From: Aphrocallistes beatrix
Lineage: Eukaryota > Porifera > Hexactinellida > Sceptrulophora > Aphrocallistidae
Direction: 5' to 3'
NCBI GenBank assembly: GCA_963281255.1
Contig: OY725488.1
Location: forward strand, 2,455,986-2,519,985
DNA length: 64,000 bases
Below the pieces are notes generated by a model, which was given only the letters and a program-made list of their open reading frames with translations, made no database searches and had not been told where the DNA came from. Shown in pieces: positions 21,997-34,800 of this stretch. The position numbers were made by a program, and so were the translations under genes. Position 1 is the first letter of the stretch. The number at the start of each line of letters is the position of its first letter.

Positions 21997-22275
21997 TTAA
22001 CCAGTATCTGAACTCAAATCCGAAAATATAATTTCATTATTTTCAAACTTGATATTCATTTTCTCTGCCAGCCAATAGAGAAGTGAATGGACTTTCGCAA
22101 TTGGATATAAGACATTATTTTCAACAACTCCTCTTTGAATGGTCATTTCAGCCAAACGAAAACTATTTGTATTTGGTCTATGTAAAGAATCATTACTCAT
22201 TAGTATAAAAGGTTGTCGATACTGCATGTATATTGTAAACCAATACCTTTGTGACAACTTTCTTAAGTAATACAA
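21997..22275 (-). CDS. Unrecognised candidate exon
   Basis: I do not recognise this product. The minus-strand frame is open for about 93 codons, bounded by a TGA just upstream and TAA at 21999. It reads as ordinary globular protein (RQPFILMSNDSLHRPN, FRLAEMTIQRGVVEN, VHSLLYWLAEKMNI), with no low complexity and no repeat character. A possible acceptor CAG lies just upstream at about 22287, and the end GATACTG|GTTAAT could serve as a donor. It is on the same strand as the ESRP-like exons and inside their intron. The two flanking ESRP exons already join in frame through one Arg codon, so this is unlikely to be an ESRP exon. Nested host gene, retrocopy or transposon piece all remain possible. Confidence 0.35.
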   Translation of the reverse strand: MYYLRKLSQRYWFTIYMQYRQPFILMSNDSLHRPNTNSFRLAEMTIQRGVVENNVLYPIAKVHSLLYWLAEKMNIKFENNEIIFSDLSSDTG

Positions 22276-22524
22276 AATTGTTCTGGTTCAGAGAAACTAG
22301 CAACAATCCAAATTGCATCGAAAATGCAACTTTTTCTGAACTTTTACCTTAAAGTTCTTAAAACAACACAATGAGTTAAGTGATCTTGTTAATTTAGTAT
22401 CCATTTGAAATCGCCATCCGGAATAGTACGCATATATTTGGGCACGTACCCAGCTAGAATCTAGGGGAAGCTTTATGCCCTCTTATGAGGGGTCAAAGTG
22501 CAAAGCCTCCGGAAGCTGAATATG

Positions 22525-22921
22525 TACTCAAACTATAATAAATATTCCATTTTTGATTTCTAATCCGCAATCTACCACATATTCTAATGAATTGAGAGCC
22601 TCAACTCAATTACTTACTAATTGTTTTTTTAAAATGTTTAAAAATATCTACCTTTGATACCTGATGCTATTTGTTCCTAGTCTCGATCATTATATATGAT
22701 GGCGATTAGTGACACAAATGGCACAGGCTGATAATTTTCGAAAAGAGAATAAGTAGTTGTTTTAAAAATTTCAAAAATTACTAATTCGGATGTGTAGTTT
22801 ACTAATTTGAAAAAAAAAGTGCATTTCTAACATTTTGAGTACATATTGTTTCATGAGTAGATCGACTTTAATACTATTTGTAAGGAAGTTTTGCGGTGGT
22901 CGAATACATTTTTCTGGGTAG
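22525..22921. mobile_element. Rep-B MITE copy, worn
   Basis: The right side (ACTTTAATACTATTTGTAAG, GTGGTCGAATACATTTTTC, GGGTAG then TA) matches the right end of the clean copy at 45875-46346. The left half is its imperfect inverse. The left terminus is decayed, so the start is approximate. Confidence 0.5.
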
Positions 22922-23084
22922 TATATAAACGATTTTTATTTTCGAGGGGTCAAGGTCTCCCGGGCTCCCATTTACACATATGTGGTAAGGAGAATTAGTA
23001 TTGGAGAACAATTAGTTAGATAAAGCTACACGTGCACTTTGTAAATGGGGAATTTCGTGCAATGGAAAGGACCTCTGACGACTT

Positions 23085-25400
23085 TTAAGGATACCGCCTT
23101 CTAAAAACTTTGCATGGCGTAAAAAAAAGCTTTTTTTATTGTTGATTTCATTGATTACTAAGTGGTCAACCATCTAATAATACCAGTAAGGTATCTAATT
23201 TTAGTTTTACGATTTTACCCCCAAGGGTTTAGTGCAACTAAAATTGAGAATATTTGGAATGCTAAAGAGGTTATACAATGAAAATATAAAGAAGAAAGGA
23301 GATTAATATTCCAGTAATAGAGATCTAAAAGAGAGTTTTTTTGTAAAATACTGGGAGAATTGCTGGTTTAATAGCAGATATCTAGCGATAACTGCATCAG
23401 AAATAAAATTTAAATTTTTAAAAATATTTGTTCAGATCTGACCATTGGTACAAGAGTTATGGCTTATTTTAGATAAAGTTCTGGCAAAAACCCTCTATAG
23501 GTCTCGAAAGAGGCCAAAGTCATATTTTAAAAACAATTGAAGATATAACATCCAGTAAAATCTTAAATGAAAGGATATGGTGTACATACGATAATCAAAT
23601 AAAGAAATAAGTGTTCAAGTTAGTTATTAATGAAACAATCAATGCAGTTATTGTTAATAATGTGTAAAGAATAATTTGCACTTTTCAAAATTATTTTGAA
23701 GGTTCTGGCCTTGAACCTTCTATATTCGGTCAAAACCACCACTTAGGGCCAAAAAGGAGATATACCTCTGTAAATATAACCCCAAATTCTTAGTTCTAAA
23801 TGGTAATTATACCTTTTATAACGATATATATATGATTCATTAATAATAATTGCTCTACACAGTATATAATAATGTATTTAAATATAGTCGTGTGATGACG
23901 TAGCATTGTTCGAAAATCCTAATTTGAAAAGTAAAAGTCGTAGACTCTTGTTCCAATTTCGTAATATACTTTTTAGAAGCTCCATTTACATTGAAAATGG
24001 ATAGATTTCATTTTGTAGCAGTAGTAATATGAATTATTAATCAGAATTAGCTGAAATTATTCGTGATTAGAAGGCCTCTAAGAAATTATGTATTTTTAGC
24101 GAAGTTTTGATATTTTTCCCCAAATATGGTCCGAATATGTAATTTCATTAGTACAAATGCGAATATATGATGTAAATGCTTCCATTTTATCATTAATGAT
24201 TCAATTTACACTGTTTTCAATTTTTGAATTAAAAATCTCTATATCTCGGGATAATAAAATTTAAAATTGATCATCTTTCAAATAAAAAAAATAGAAATTG
24301 CCTTGGGATCGAGGGATGAAAATTTCAAAAGTTGTTCCATATCATTATGCGATAAACATTGGACCATTCGATTTTCGATTTTAAAACAATCAATACAATT
24401 GTCGTCAATAATGTGTACTGAAAAATTAGAGCACTTTTCATAATTATTTTAGAAGTTCTGGTTTTGGAACTCCCAGATTCGGTGAAAAATCACCCATTTA
24501 GGGTCCAAAAAGAGATATCTCTTCATTTCTATAAATATAAGCACAAATTATTAGTTCTCAATTCCTAATATACTTTTTATAAGGGTATATATATGATTCA
24601 TTGATAATAATTGGACTACTTCATATGGAATGTTAAGTTTTAGAGCTGTATCATATGATGACGAAGCATTTTTTGAAATCTTAACTTGGAAACTAAAAGT
24701 CGTAGACTCTCGTTCTAACTTCCAAATATATTTTAGAAGCTCTTTATTCATTCTAAACTGATGGATTAAACTTTATAGTTCTAGGGATATGAACTATTAT
24801 TCACAATTTTCTCAAAATATTTTGAGGTTAGGGCCCTCAAGGAAATTTGTGGATTTTCAGAGTACTTTTGCTATTTTCCCCAAAGTTCTTTTGGAATATA
24901 TCTAAAGCATCAATATAAATTCGAATAAATACCTGTAAATGCATTACATATCCCTAATAACTCATTTTACATTGTTCTTGACATTTAAATCAAAATCCAT
25001 AAACCTCGGGGCATTAAAATATCAAAATTGGACGTCTTTAAAATTAAAAAAGTCAATATTGGTTTGAGATAGCGGGTTGAAATTTTCTAGAGTTGTTACA
25101 TATCATTATGTAATTAACGTACGACCACTTTTCGATATCTTATAACTTAGCGATATTTTTGCTGATTTACCAAAAAACTGACGTCTATCAGAGAGTTTTT
25201 GTAATTTAATCTCAGACCAATATAATTTACAATTTTTGTCATTTTAACTTTCTTTTTGTCCTCGGAGGTGGCGAATATGATAGACTATCTATGATTAGAT
25301 TTTGGAACCATTGTTTTCCTTAACATTTTCCAAAATTTATTTTGAGTGGCCGGGGGTCTACTATTAGGATGTGCAAGCGGAAAATGAAAAAAACAGACTT
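23085..25400. repeat. Rep-D copy 2, with internal tandem duplication
   Basis: Homologous to 18685-20083 and 33005-34800. The block starting CAATCAAT.CA.TT.T..T.AATAATGTGTA occurs twice (about 23635 and 24390), each followed by the same roughly 700 bp (TTCTGG...TTGGAACTCCCAGATTCGG, then AAAAGAGATATCTC, then ATATATGATTCATT). The copy therefore contains a tandem duplication of about 750 bp. No ORF. Confidence 0.55.
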
Positions 25401-27183
25401 TGAGACCTTGTACTCAAAAGTTAGAAATGAGAATCTAAACCGGTTTGGAATGCGTAAGTATTTTAGAAGGAAATAAGTACCCACCATTAAGGGTTATAAT
25501 GTGATGGCTAAATGCAGCACAAATATTGTTGAAAGAGATCTAGAATAGTCTAATTCGTTCAAAAATATCTAATTTGGGTAAAGTTGCGATGTCGAACCGA
25601 AATTGTCCTCATATTATGTCATTTAAGCTTGTTTACTAAAATATATTGTGGAGTGTAACAGATAATACAAATCATATATGAATTTAACAAGCTAGGGCCT
25701 CATTATTGGACCAAATATCGATACTACCGTAAGGCCAGATTGAATACGAGGCCATTGGGTAGGTTCTATTTTTAGAATTGATCCCGCATTTTATGACTTC
25801 ACAGCCGAAAATGATTTATAATGAAATGAGTTGGCAAATCCATTATCAATCGAGAATTTTTAGGGAGGATATTCCTAAATTTATCAATATAACCTGGCCT
25901 AATTTATTAATATATCATAAGTGAAAAAACAATCACAGGAAATTTAAATTAGCTGAACTTAATTGAACGTAAATGGTAATATAAATTTAAGAATTAAACA
26001 AATCAAGGTTAATTAACTAACTGAAGAATTACGATTCAAATCCAAATCTGTCCTTAATGCTTGTTAGCATGATTATATACAATGAAATAAGATTAATAGT
26101 TGAGTTAATCCATTATTTTTCCCAAGGTAACTCCAAAACGAACAAACCACCCACTTTTCCTCATAACAGAGGCATAAACCCATATATCCATTCTTTAAAT
26201 TAAAGAAATTGATATGAAATATCCCCCATATACATACACAGAGTTTGTACAATGAATATTATATATCATAATAGAAACCTTTGATATTCCAATAAAAGAG
26301 GTTAACAAAATAATTGCTTGAGATATGGAATTATTTCGACACCTTTTTTGGTTTAAAATATCATCAAGAATGAGATTTCTAATTTTAATGCCGACAACGG
26401 GAAATAATATCTACCAAAATAAAATTTGTAGAGAGTAGACACTTTTCATGAGAAAGAAACTAACTCTGATTAGTACTTCTTTGAATATCTTAGAATATTT
26501 CGGTATGGAAAAAATTTTTCCGATTGACAATTTCTTAAATGTTCTAATTTGCTGAATGTATTAAATGTATAGAAAGGTACATATGAGTCAATATTACTCC
26601 GTCTGAATAATATCTACAAGGTAATAAACAAGTAAAGTCAACCTCGATATACTGAACAAACATTTCGGGCAAGAAAGGGTTAACACAGAGGTTTGACTGC
26701 TTTGTTACCATCGTTTTAAAGAAAATAAATAAAATAGTACTAATACTTATAACAAGTAGATATTGATTAGAGCATGATCAGTTTTTCCTATTTATGATTT
26801 TAGTACCTATTTTCTAAAATGGCATCGCTGGCAAGATTATAGAACTTTCAGCGGGGAATAAATAATTGCATAATAAAGATTTGACACAATTTCAAACTTA
26901 CTTTTAGATCGTCCTCAGGATAAAAGAGCAGTTATGTAGGTTCAATGTGAAATTCGACTATTTCAAGATAAATATAAAAGAAGCATTGTCACTCTTGAGC
27001 TGCTTTTGGATTTAAGAATAGGTACAGAGCTCTGTTGGAAGGTCAACACTTCCTTTGAAATGTTTCTGTAGTCAAGGTTTCAAACTCTTACAAAAATAGT
27101 TTACAGTATCACATCATTGTATATTACACTTTAGTGGTATAAATATCAATTATACCACTTCTATTACCTTGATTTTTTGAAAA
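25401..27183. other. Gene-free intronic stretch
   Basis: No ORF or RNA gene seen. At 26634-26705, GTCAACCTCGATATACTG pairs loosely with CAGAGGTTTGACTG and may be a worn Rep-C MITE. Confidence 0.4.
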
Positions 27184-27185
27184 GA

Positions 27186-27350
27186 CAAACACGCTTCGCT
27201 TGCTTGGGCTGCGCTGTAGGCGCACACTTTGTGTCTCCTCAAGGCGCGCTTTAGAAGCCTTAGCTCACATTGCTTAATTACAAGGTAAATAAGATCCACA
27301 AATACGTCTGACTTGTTATTAAAATCGATTTCACTGGAAAAATCACGTCT
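27186..27350 (-). repeat. Rep-A copy 11 (fragment)
   Basis: ACAAACACGCTTCGCTTGCT, GCACACTTTGTGTC, CAAATACGTCTGACTTG and AAAATCGATTTCACTGG match the 3' third of Rep-A, inverse orientation. It is joined at about 27460-27705 by the same unknown repeat as 441-675. Confidence 0.65.
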
Positions 27351-28026
27351 TTAAATAAAAAATCTAAAAATATTTATTGGAATGTCTATGTATTCCTCTG
27401 TTGATATGGGAACGAAAAATTTCATGTTTAACTATAACTCAAAAAATGCAGACAACAATGTTTAAAATAAGCTAGAAAGCGGCATTTTTCGCCCTAAAAA
27501 GAGCCTATAGCGCAATCACATGGTGATATATCAACTTTTTGATAGCTGAATTGCATCCCCTGATATGACGTCTGGATATAGTATTAATACATTTCAACGA
27601 TCATTGTATACAGATTTTGATTTATCGACTTAAATAAACTTTTAATCGTGTTAAAACTGGCCTTTTCAGGCATTCTCGGTGACATACACGGTTGTATATT
27701 AGTAAGTCATTGACTGAACATTGGGAATGCTTAATGGACAAAATTGATTCTTTTCATTTTGGTCACTGTAAAGACAATGTTTAAAAAACAATCCTCAAAC
27801 CTTACATGAATTGAAAACAGAGATTGAGAATTTTGTCTCGGCAATAACACATCCTACTTGCAGAAAAGTCATGCACAACTTTATATTACGCTAAAATCAC
27901 GTTATAGCAAAAAAGATCCAATATTGTGCACGAGTTGGAATAAATTAATACTTAATCTAATTGCTTATTCCATTATTTTTCAAAAATGACAGAGGTTTTC
28001 CTTTTAAATTTGACTAAACTATTATA

Positions 28027-28874
28027 CTCTAACCCAGTGGTTCTCAACAGAGGTGCCGCGGCACCCTGGGGTGCCATTTACTTCCTCTAGGGGGTGCCGC
28101 AGGCCTTACCACACTTGCATACTGCTTTATTTTATTTTCTATTGATACCATTGTCAATGTTGAATTTGATTATTGTCCTCTGACAATCCTCTGGAATAAT
28201 GTAATACGCAATATTCACAATAATTTCCTAGTTTATTAATTAGTTATCCTATAATAAAGTCGTAATAATTCAAATCAATCTCCACTTTAATATCATTTGT
28301 TCATTGGCCTGCCCCTAAGTCAAATTAAGGGGTGGCGCTGAAAGGTATAAGTTTAGAAAGGGTGCCGCGAGAAGAAAAAGGTTGAGAAACACTGCTCTAA
28401 CCGGACAAAAGTATTTGAAATTCTTACAATTTTCCATCATAACTAGTTATAAAGTGGATCTATTCGTGGAGAGAAATGTAACCAAACTGTAACAGATACT
28501 GTAATTTCGATTTCAAATTCATATTCTACACATACGAATCACTCAGGTTTGAAGCATTCTATTACTATATTCATTCATAAGTTGAATTATTATCAATCTA
28601 TGTAACTTTGTGCCACTTTTCACTCCCATTACCATTAGACATGATGACGAGTAATGGCACAAAGTGGCATAGTTTGATGAGTCTTAACCTTGGAAGTAAA
28701 TTAATCAATATAAGGCATCTAACCTGAGTAATTTGAATGTGTAGAATATGAATTTGAAATCGAAATTATAATATCTATAACAGTTTGATTACATTTTACT
28801 CATGAATAGACCCACTTTATCACTAATTATGATGGAAGATAGTAAGGATTTCAAATACTTATGTCCGGTTAGAG
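28027..28874. mobile_element. Rep-B MITE, split by a hAT MITE
   Basis: TA (28025-28026), CTCTAACC, then (after the nested insert) GGACAAAAGTATTTGAAATT...; the right end inverse ...TTCAAATACTTATGTCCGG then TTAGAG and TA (28875-28876). Without the insert and its duplicated 8 bp it is about 480 bp, matching the 458- and 472-bp copies. The arms pair almost along their whole length, and the centre is TTTGTGCCACTTTTC...GGCACAAAGTGGCA. Confidence 0.8.
28035..28394. mobile_element. hAT-type MITE, 360 bp, with perfect 8-bp duplication
   Basis: The ends are CAGTGGTTCTCAAC and GTTGAGAAACACTG, typical hAT termini. CTCTAACC stands directly before (28027-28034) and directly after (28395-28402). The interior contains GGTGCCGC blocks in both orientations. 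No ORF. Confidence 0.9.
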
Positions 28875-29074
28875 TATATTATCCCTATCCAGTTGGAGTA
28901 AAAATATTTTCGTGCATGATTTATGAAACACGTTGTATACGATGCCAGATAGAGTTCAATTTGGATATTTCTCAACATATGTACAATGGGGCCGACTAGT
29001 GATAAAAGGAATGATTTACACATGATATTAATGGTTTAGCAACAATTATGCAAAGGTTGGTCTCAAAAATAGGC

Positions 29075-29390
29075 TATGTATTGACTGCAGGACTGCAAAG
29101 CCATTGCTTAGCATGTGAATTTGGAATCTACAGGCAGTTAACGGGGGTTTCAAAGCATCAAGTTATCTCATAAACTTGAAGTTGAAAAAGGAGTGCACAT
29201 GAAAATGATGCTGTAGTACTATGGATAACAGATCCAGAACTTGATGAGATAGATGCGTATTTTCAAGATGCCCCCGAATTAAATGTGATCGAGCGGTCAT
29301 CACTATATTATATCGCTGGCTAAATAACATGCAAGGAAAAAAATTGATGTCGATACCGCAAATCTAGAATATGCTCAGGGGTAAACTCTG
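29075..29390 (+). pseudogene. Possible P-like transposase C-terminal relic
   Basis: Translated pieces TAGLQSHCLACEFGIYRQL (about 29082) and ELNVIERSSLYYIAG then a stop then ITCKE (about 29275-29335) resemble the C-terminal part of P-element/THAP9-type transposases, where a YxxGYxxxK segment is typical. The frame is broken by several stops. A piece at 30031 (GLTYPNVLVVLGKSW) might belong to the same relic. The assignment rests on short motifs only, and I see no termini around it. Confidence 0.3.
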
Positions 29391-31448
29391 CCCCCCAAGT
29401 GAAAAACGTTTTGATCTTACATTGTATCTGTGCACATATTACAAGTCACAAGAGGATAAATCTTTTTCTACTAGATTGCTGTGGGCATTTGAAAGAATTT
29501 TTGAATTCACTTCTAATTGCTTACTTGTACATAATTCAGTCCTCTACCGATCATAAAATTGCTTGGGAAGGCATTCTCTAAGAAGGCAAGTCAAAAACTG
29601 CGGATTGACATGGACTCCATAAACATAAAAATGCTACGCCTATTAAACAGATTATGTCCTAGTAGATGACCATTTCGAAAAACTATATTTTCTAATAATT
29701 TATTCATTTGGTGGTTGATAAATCTCTAAAAATGTCTATTTTGTCAAACTTTGTTACTTATTTGTGCAGATTGTGATGTTGAACCGCAAGGTTGCAATCA
29801 CTACTTATAGTCTTTCGTGAAGGAAGGATTCAGTGCCCAAAATTTGTGCTAGGGATCAAATTACGTGATTATACACAAAAATAAAGTTGACTAAATTATG
29901 GTGTGGCTGCGCCTTATTGCCAAAGTTAGGGTAGGGAGTGAGCATTTGAACCATTAAATTGTCACTTTTGAATTCAGCACCCAAAAATTAAGTTTGTTAC
30001 AAAATTCAGCCTATCCATTTTTACTGTGGTTTGGGATTAACATATCCGAATGTTCTAGTAGTCCTTGGCAAAAGCTGGATTACTAATGGTGCGAAAAGAT
30101 CAGGACTTGGTCGACTTGTCCATTGTGTTCCACAGGTAAAAAGAAAAATTTTAGAGTATGATAGGTTTAGGTTTGTTTTCAGGAGTTTGATCAGAATCAA
30201 CCACTGTAGGGAGAAATGACGGATTTTCGCTTGAATCTCCTTAAATAAAACACCCCTATGTGCCCTTTGTCACCATCATTATTCACGATAACAAAGTGGC
30301 ACAAGTTGGTAGTAGTGAAGTAATTTTCATTTGGGCAATAGTAACGGATGAAAAGCTGTAAACAAGGTGAATCAAATGAGTGAGCAAGAAATATTCATGA
30401 TTTATAAGTTAATGTTGTTTGAATAAACTTTCACCTAGGATACACAATTCATACTGAATTTACTATTAGGGATAACATTGGAATAAAAAAAGTGCATTGA
30501 TGAATATGATAAACCCCAATAGTCAAACATGCAGGATAGTGCTTAATATTGTATCATAACTTTATATAGTAAATACGTTATCTAAGTGCATAAAGTCGTT
30601 AGAAAAGTTAGTAGTAATCATATCTTTGGGGAAAAGGTTATATTAAGATTTGAAAGTTATAATATTCCATTTACAATTTTGAAACAAAACCCTATTTTGG
30701 GTATATAGAAAATCATATCCATATAATGATTTAAAGTGTGGATAAACAAATGAGTCATTAGATGATTATCAATATTGGTTACATTATAGATAATTCGTCT
30801 AATAGCTTGTAACATTGAAATTAGATCTGGAGCTTACTCTCAGAACGACTTAAACTTAAAACTAACTTTGTAGCCACTTAGTATTTAACTATTTTTTCCT
30901 GTGCTTAATTTATTATTTATTCCTCTACTTAGTATTAATAATCACATACTAATTTTCGGATCATTTTGAAAAAGAAACTAAGTATTCAATAGTTTGGTAT
31001 TCAATAGTAAGGGTATTTAGAGATAGGTCAAAAGACTCAAATCAAATCGACTCATTCAATGATATTGAATTCATAATAACTATTATAATGCTATTCGTAA
31101 CATATTCATTATTTAGCAGCTTCACATTTACGTAAGATATTGAGTGAAGACATTTTGTGTGTAAACCAAATCAATGTTACAAAAACATACTACAGGAAAC
31201 TACAAATGAATAGAGTTCTAATTGCGATAAAATTGAATCGTATTTTTCTTACCAATAATTAATATTATATTTATTTTACATCTTTCCCTTTGCAAGGACA
31301 GAAAAAAATATATTATATACAAAATTGTGAATAAAATCTCCTTCGAAGTCGACTTAAAAATTATATTGATTTAAATACTAAGTACTCTACAAAAACCAAG
31401 TTCTGTGTACATATACCAACTTAGTTTAGGGTCTCAAATAGTATTGCT
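29391..31448. other. Gene-free intronic stretch
   Basis: Only short ORFs without protein character are present. A Rep-B-like centre (GCCCTTTGTCACCATCATTA...AACAAAGTGGCACA) lies at 30260-30305. Nothing else is supported. Confidence 0.4.
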
Positions 31449-32188
31449 CATAGCTTAATATATAAGGCCTCAGTCACTTGGAGGTTTAGACTAAGGTGCG
31501 GTAGAAGATGGTTTAACAAATACATGAAATGCCTTAAATCATTAACCAGGAACAATAGAGCTTAGGAATGTATTACTAGCATATAATAATACGGTGTCAA
31601 AGTACCCATATCCGTTGTTAAAACTTTATGTCCCATGCCCCAAATTGATCAATATCCATTCCATAGCAATACTGGAGTGTAGCAAAATTCAATGAAAAAA
31701 ATCCAATCTTTTAGCATCCACCCATTCACAGGTCAGTTCAATGCAAAAAAGTATAATAAAAACACTTAGAAGTGCCCATAAACAGCTTCTGAAAATCACT
31801 GAATCTGAAATGTAACCCATTGCGCAATCATATGATCTCTAATCTAATTTTAACGGATATGGGTACCTTGACACTATATTTATATATGCTGGTAATACAT
31901 TCCTAAGCTCTATTGTGCGTGGGTAATGATTTAAGGCAGTTTATGCATGGCCGGCGCCATGTTCTATTGGCAATGGGTGTCCAAAGAGGGATTCTTCTGA
32001 AGCTGGGTGTCCATTTATGAAAGGATACATACTGTATAATTAGATAAAATAGGAGGCAGTGGGTGTCCGGACAACCAGGACACCCCCGGTGGCGCCGGCC
32101 CTGGCATTCATTAGTTCAACAATCTTCTACCGCATCCTTAGACCAAAATCCGGAAGTTACAGTGAGGCCGTATATGTAGTAAGCTTTG
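31449..32188. mobile_element. Non-autonomous P-like element, second copy
   Basis: The left end CATAGCTTAATATATAAGGC then CTCAGTCAC, and the right inverse (ACCGCATCCTTAGACC, GTTACAGTGAGGCC, GTAGTAAGCTTTG). The inner arms ACGGTGTCAAAGTACCCATA and its inverse match those of 7171-8048, so both belong to one family. It contains an insertion at 31946-32103. Confidence 0.6.
31946..32103. mobile_element. GC-rich MITE (hAT-like ends), 158 bp
   Basis: CATGGCCGGCGCCA at the left and TGGCGCCGGCCCTG at the right are inverted repeats. The insert is absent from the homologous position of the P-like copy at 7171-8048. It contains GGGTGTCC and its inverse twice. No exact flanking duplication. Confidence 0.55.
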
Positions 32189-32194
32189 GAAATT

Positions 32195-32565
32195 TGAATT
32201 TTTCGACTATAACTCAGTTATTTTAGGGGATAGAAGGATGAAATTTTAATAGAATGTGTAAATTAATCTTTCTCACATATGTTGCAACTATGATCAAAAA
32301 GATTACTCATCATTCTGTTATTATGTCACCATTACGCATCAAAAAGGTTAAAATTGACAAATTTTGTGATTTTTTGAGTGATGTCGAATATATAACAGTG
32401 TAAGTCAAACGTGTTTAGAGATATTTATCTACCTTATAATTAATCAACGTGAGCCCAGGGACTCAAAGGATGCCGAAGCGCGCTTGTAATATATCAAAAT
32501 TTCAGCCTTCTATCACCTAAAATGGCTGAGTTATAGTTGAAAAACTAAAATTTCTAAAACCAAGT
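32195..32565 (+). repeat. Rep-A copy 12 (two opposed fragments)
   Basis: TTTTTCGACTATAACTCAGT to GAAGCGCGCTTGTAATATA (32195-32492) is a worn 3' part in which the CRE sites are mutated. AAAATTTCAGCCTTCTATCA to 32565 is the matching segment in inverse orientation. Confidence 0.6.
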
Positions 32566-33004
32566 CTGTTTTACCTTTATGTAATGGAGTGGCACAGCAC
32601 CTTACCCTAGAAGAACACATGAATAACTAAGAAACGTTCCCAACCTTTGGCACAAAGATATTTGACCTGGGAACTCTCTGAACCTGAACAGTGAGAAAAT
32701 CAACGGACAATCATAAAACACACTGTTAATTCATTGCAACGTGCAACTTTTCATAAACCCCGAAATTGACTAATTTCAGTGTGAGAGATTTTTCATCAAA
32801 TATCTTGGATAAAAATACTCCCTGGAATCTTTCTAATCAAAGTAGAAAAACATTATTTTTTCCCAAAAATTAATTTTCACAACACTGCACAAGCCTTAAG
32901 CATAGCCTACTCTAATAATGCCTCACAGTAAAATAACCAAGGATGCGGTAATAGCCGAAAGATTAATACACGATTAGCCTAAAGTCGTCAACCATGTAGG
33001 ATAG

Positions 33005-34800
33005 GCATTAAGGATACCGCCCTCGAAAAATCTTGCCTGGCGGAAAAAAAAACAGCAAAATGTTTTATTGCTAATTTCATTGTATTACTGATCGGTCTAC
33101 CATCTATCTGATAGCACTATTTGGACGGCATTTTCTTTTATTTTTTGCGAAATAACCCCCTAGAGTTTAGCGTTAATAAAAATTGAAAAATTATTAGAGG
33201 ATTTTAACTCATTTACCAATTAGTTTTTAACTTATTTGATATTTTTTTTAATGATATGAACCTTAACATTGTTTTAGCACCTTTGGAGATTATAAAACAC
33301 AAAGATTTAAAAGAATGGGCAAATAAAATCCAAACAAAATAGCTCTATATAGGAGTTCATTTATATAATCCTCGGGAAATCGCAAGTTTGATCTCAGATA
33401 TTTAGCGATCCCTGGGTCAGAAATAAAATTCTGATCGTTTAAAAAAAAAATTTGTTCAGATCCGACCATTTGTTCTTGAGATATCGCATATTATAGGTAA
33501 AGTTCGGCCATAATATCCCTCTAAGGTCCCGAAAGAGGCCGATGTCATATCTTAAAAACTATTGTAGATATATAATATATTATATCCTTAAATAAAAGGA
33601 TATATGCGAAAATATATAGGTTCCTCGACCATTCCTTTGTCAAAAAATAAATAATTCTCGGCTTATCATTGATTTAATTGTAATACAAATTCTATGGAGA
33701 ACTTTGAATCTATTAGAAAATGGCGAATCTAATCATTAAATATGTGTCCAAATTTAGCTATTATGCTAAATAGTGAATACAATTGCCGTTAATAATATGT
33801 ACAGAAAAATTGGAGAACATTTGATAATTATTTTGAAAGTTCTGGCCTTGGACCACGCAGATTCGGTCAAAAACCCCCATTTAGGGTCCAAAAAGAGATA
33901 TCTCTCTATCTTTATAAATACAAGTCCAAATTCTTAGTTCTCACTTCCTAATATACTTTTTATGAGTGTACATATATGATTCTTTGATAATAATTGCACT
34001 ACACCCTATGGAATGTTGAGTTTTAAATTTTTGTCATATGATGACGTAGCATTTTTCGAAAATCCTAACTTCGAAACTAAAAGTCGTAGACTTTCGCTCT
34101 AACTTCCTAATATACTTTTTGGAAGCTTTTTATTCATTCTAAACTGATAGATTATACTTCGCAGTGCCAGGAATATGAAATATTATCTACAATTATCTCA
34201 AAATATTCGGAGTTTGGGGCCTCAAGGAAATTTGTGGATTTTCAGGGTACTTTTGCTATTTTTGATAAATATTTGGCTTTAATATACCTAAATCAGCAGT
34301 ATGGATGCGAATAAATGTCTGTGGATGCTTATGTGCATTATTAATAACTCATTTTACATTCTTCTTAACACCTAAACTTAAAATCTCTATATCTCGGGAC
34401 TTTAAAATTTCAAAATTGACCGTCTTTACAGAATTATTTCTCAAATTTGGTTTGAGATAGAAGTTTGAAAATTTCAAGAGTTGTTTCATAAAATTAGGCG
34501 ATGAACGTAGGACCACCATTTTGGATATATTCTAACTCGGTGATTTTATTCATGATTTCCCAAAAAAAACAGACTTTTTTCGCCGTTTTTTGGACATTTT
34601 TTTTCGGACCCCGATAAAATTTACAATATTTGTCATTTTAACTTTCTTCTGGTCCTATAAAGTTGCAAATATGCTAGACTATCTATGATTCGATTTTGGA
34701 AGCGTTTGATTCCTTGGTATGTCTTAAACAATTCATTGAGTGCCTAAATTTCTACCATTAAGATGTGCTAGCGGAAAATTTAAAAAACAGACTTTGAGAC
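33005..34800. repeat. Rep-D copy 3
   Basis: Collinear with 18685-20083 and 23085-25400, from ATTAAGGATACCGCCCTCG to AAACAGACTTTGAGACACTG. A P-like terminus (CATAGCCTACTCTAATAATG then CCTCACAGTAAAATAACC) lies just left, at 32891-32935. No ORF. Confidence 0.55.

Noticed and set aside
21997-22275. Extra exon of the ESRP-like gene
   Set aside because: The flanking RRM2 and RRM3 exons already restore Arg-Tyr-Ile-Glu in frame without it.
28802-28999. 65-codon frame
   Set aside because: Its first part is the inverted arm of a Rep-B MITE.
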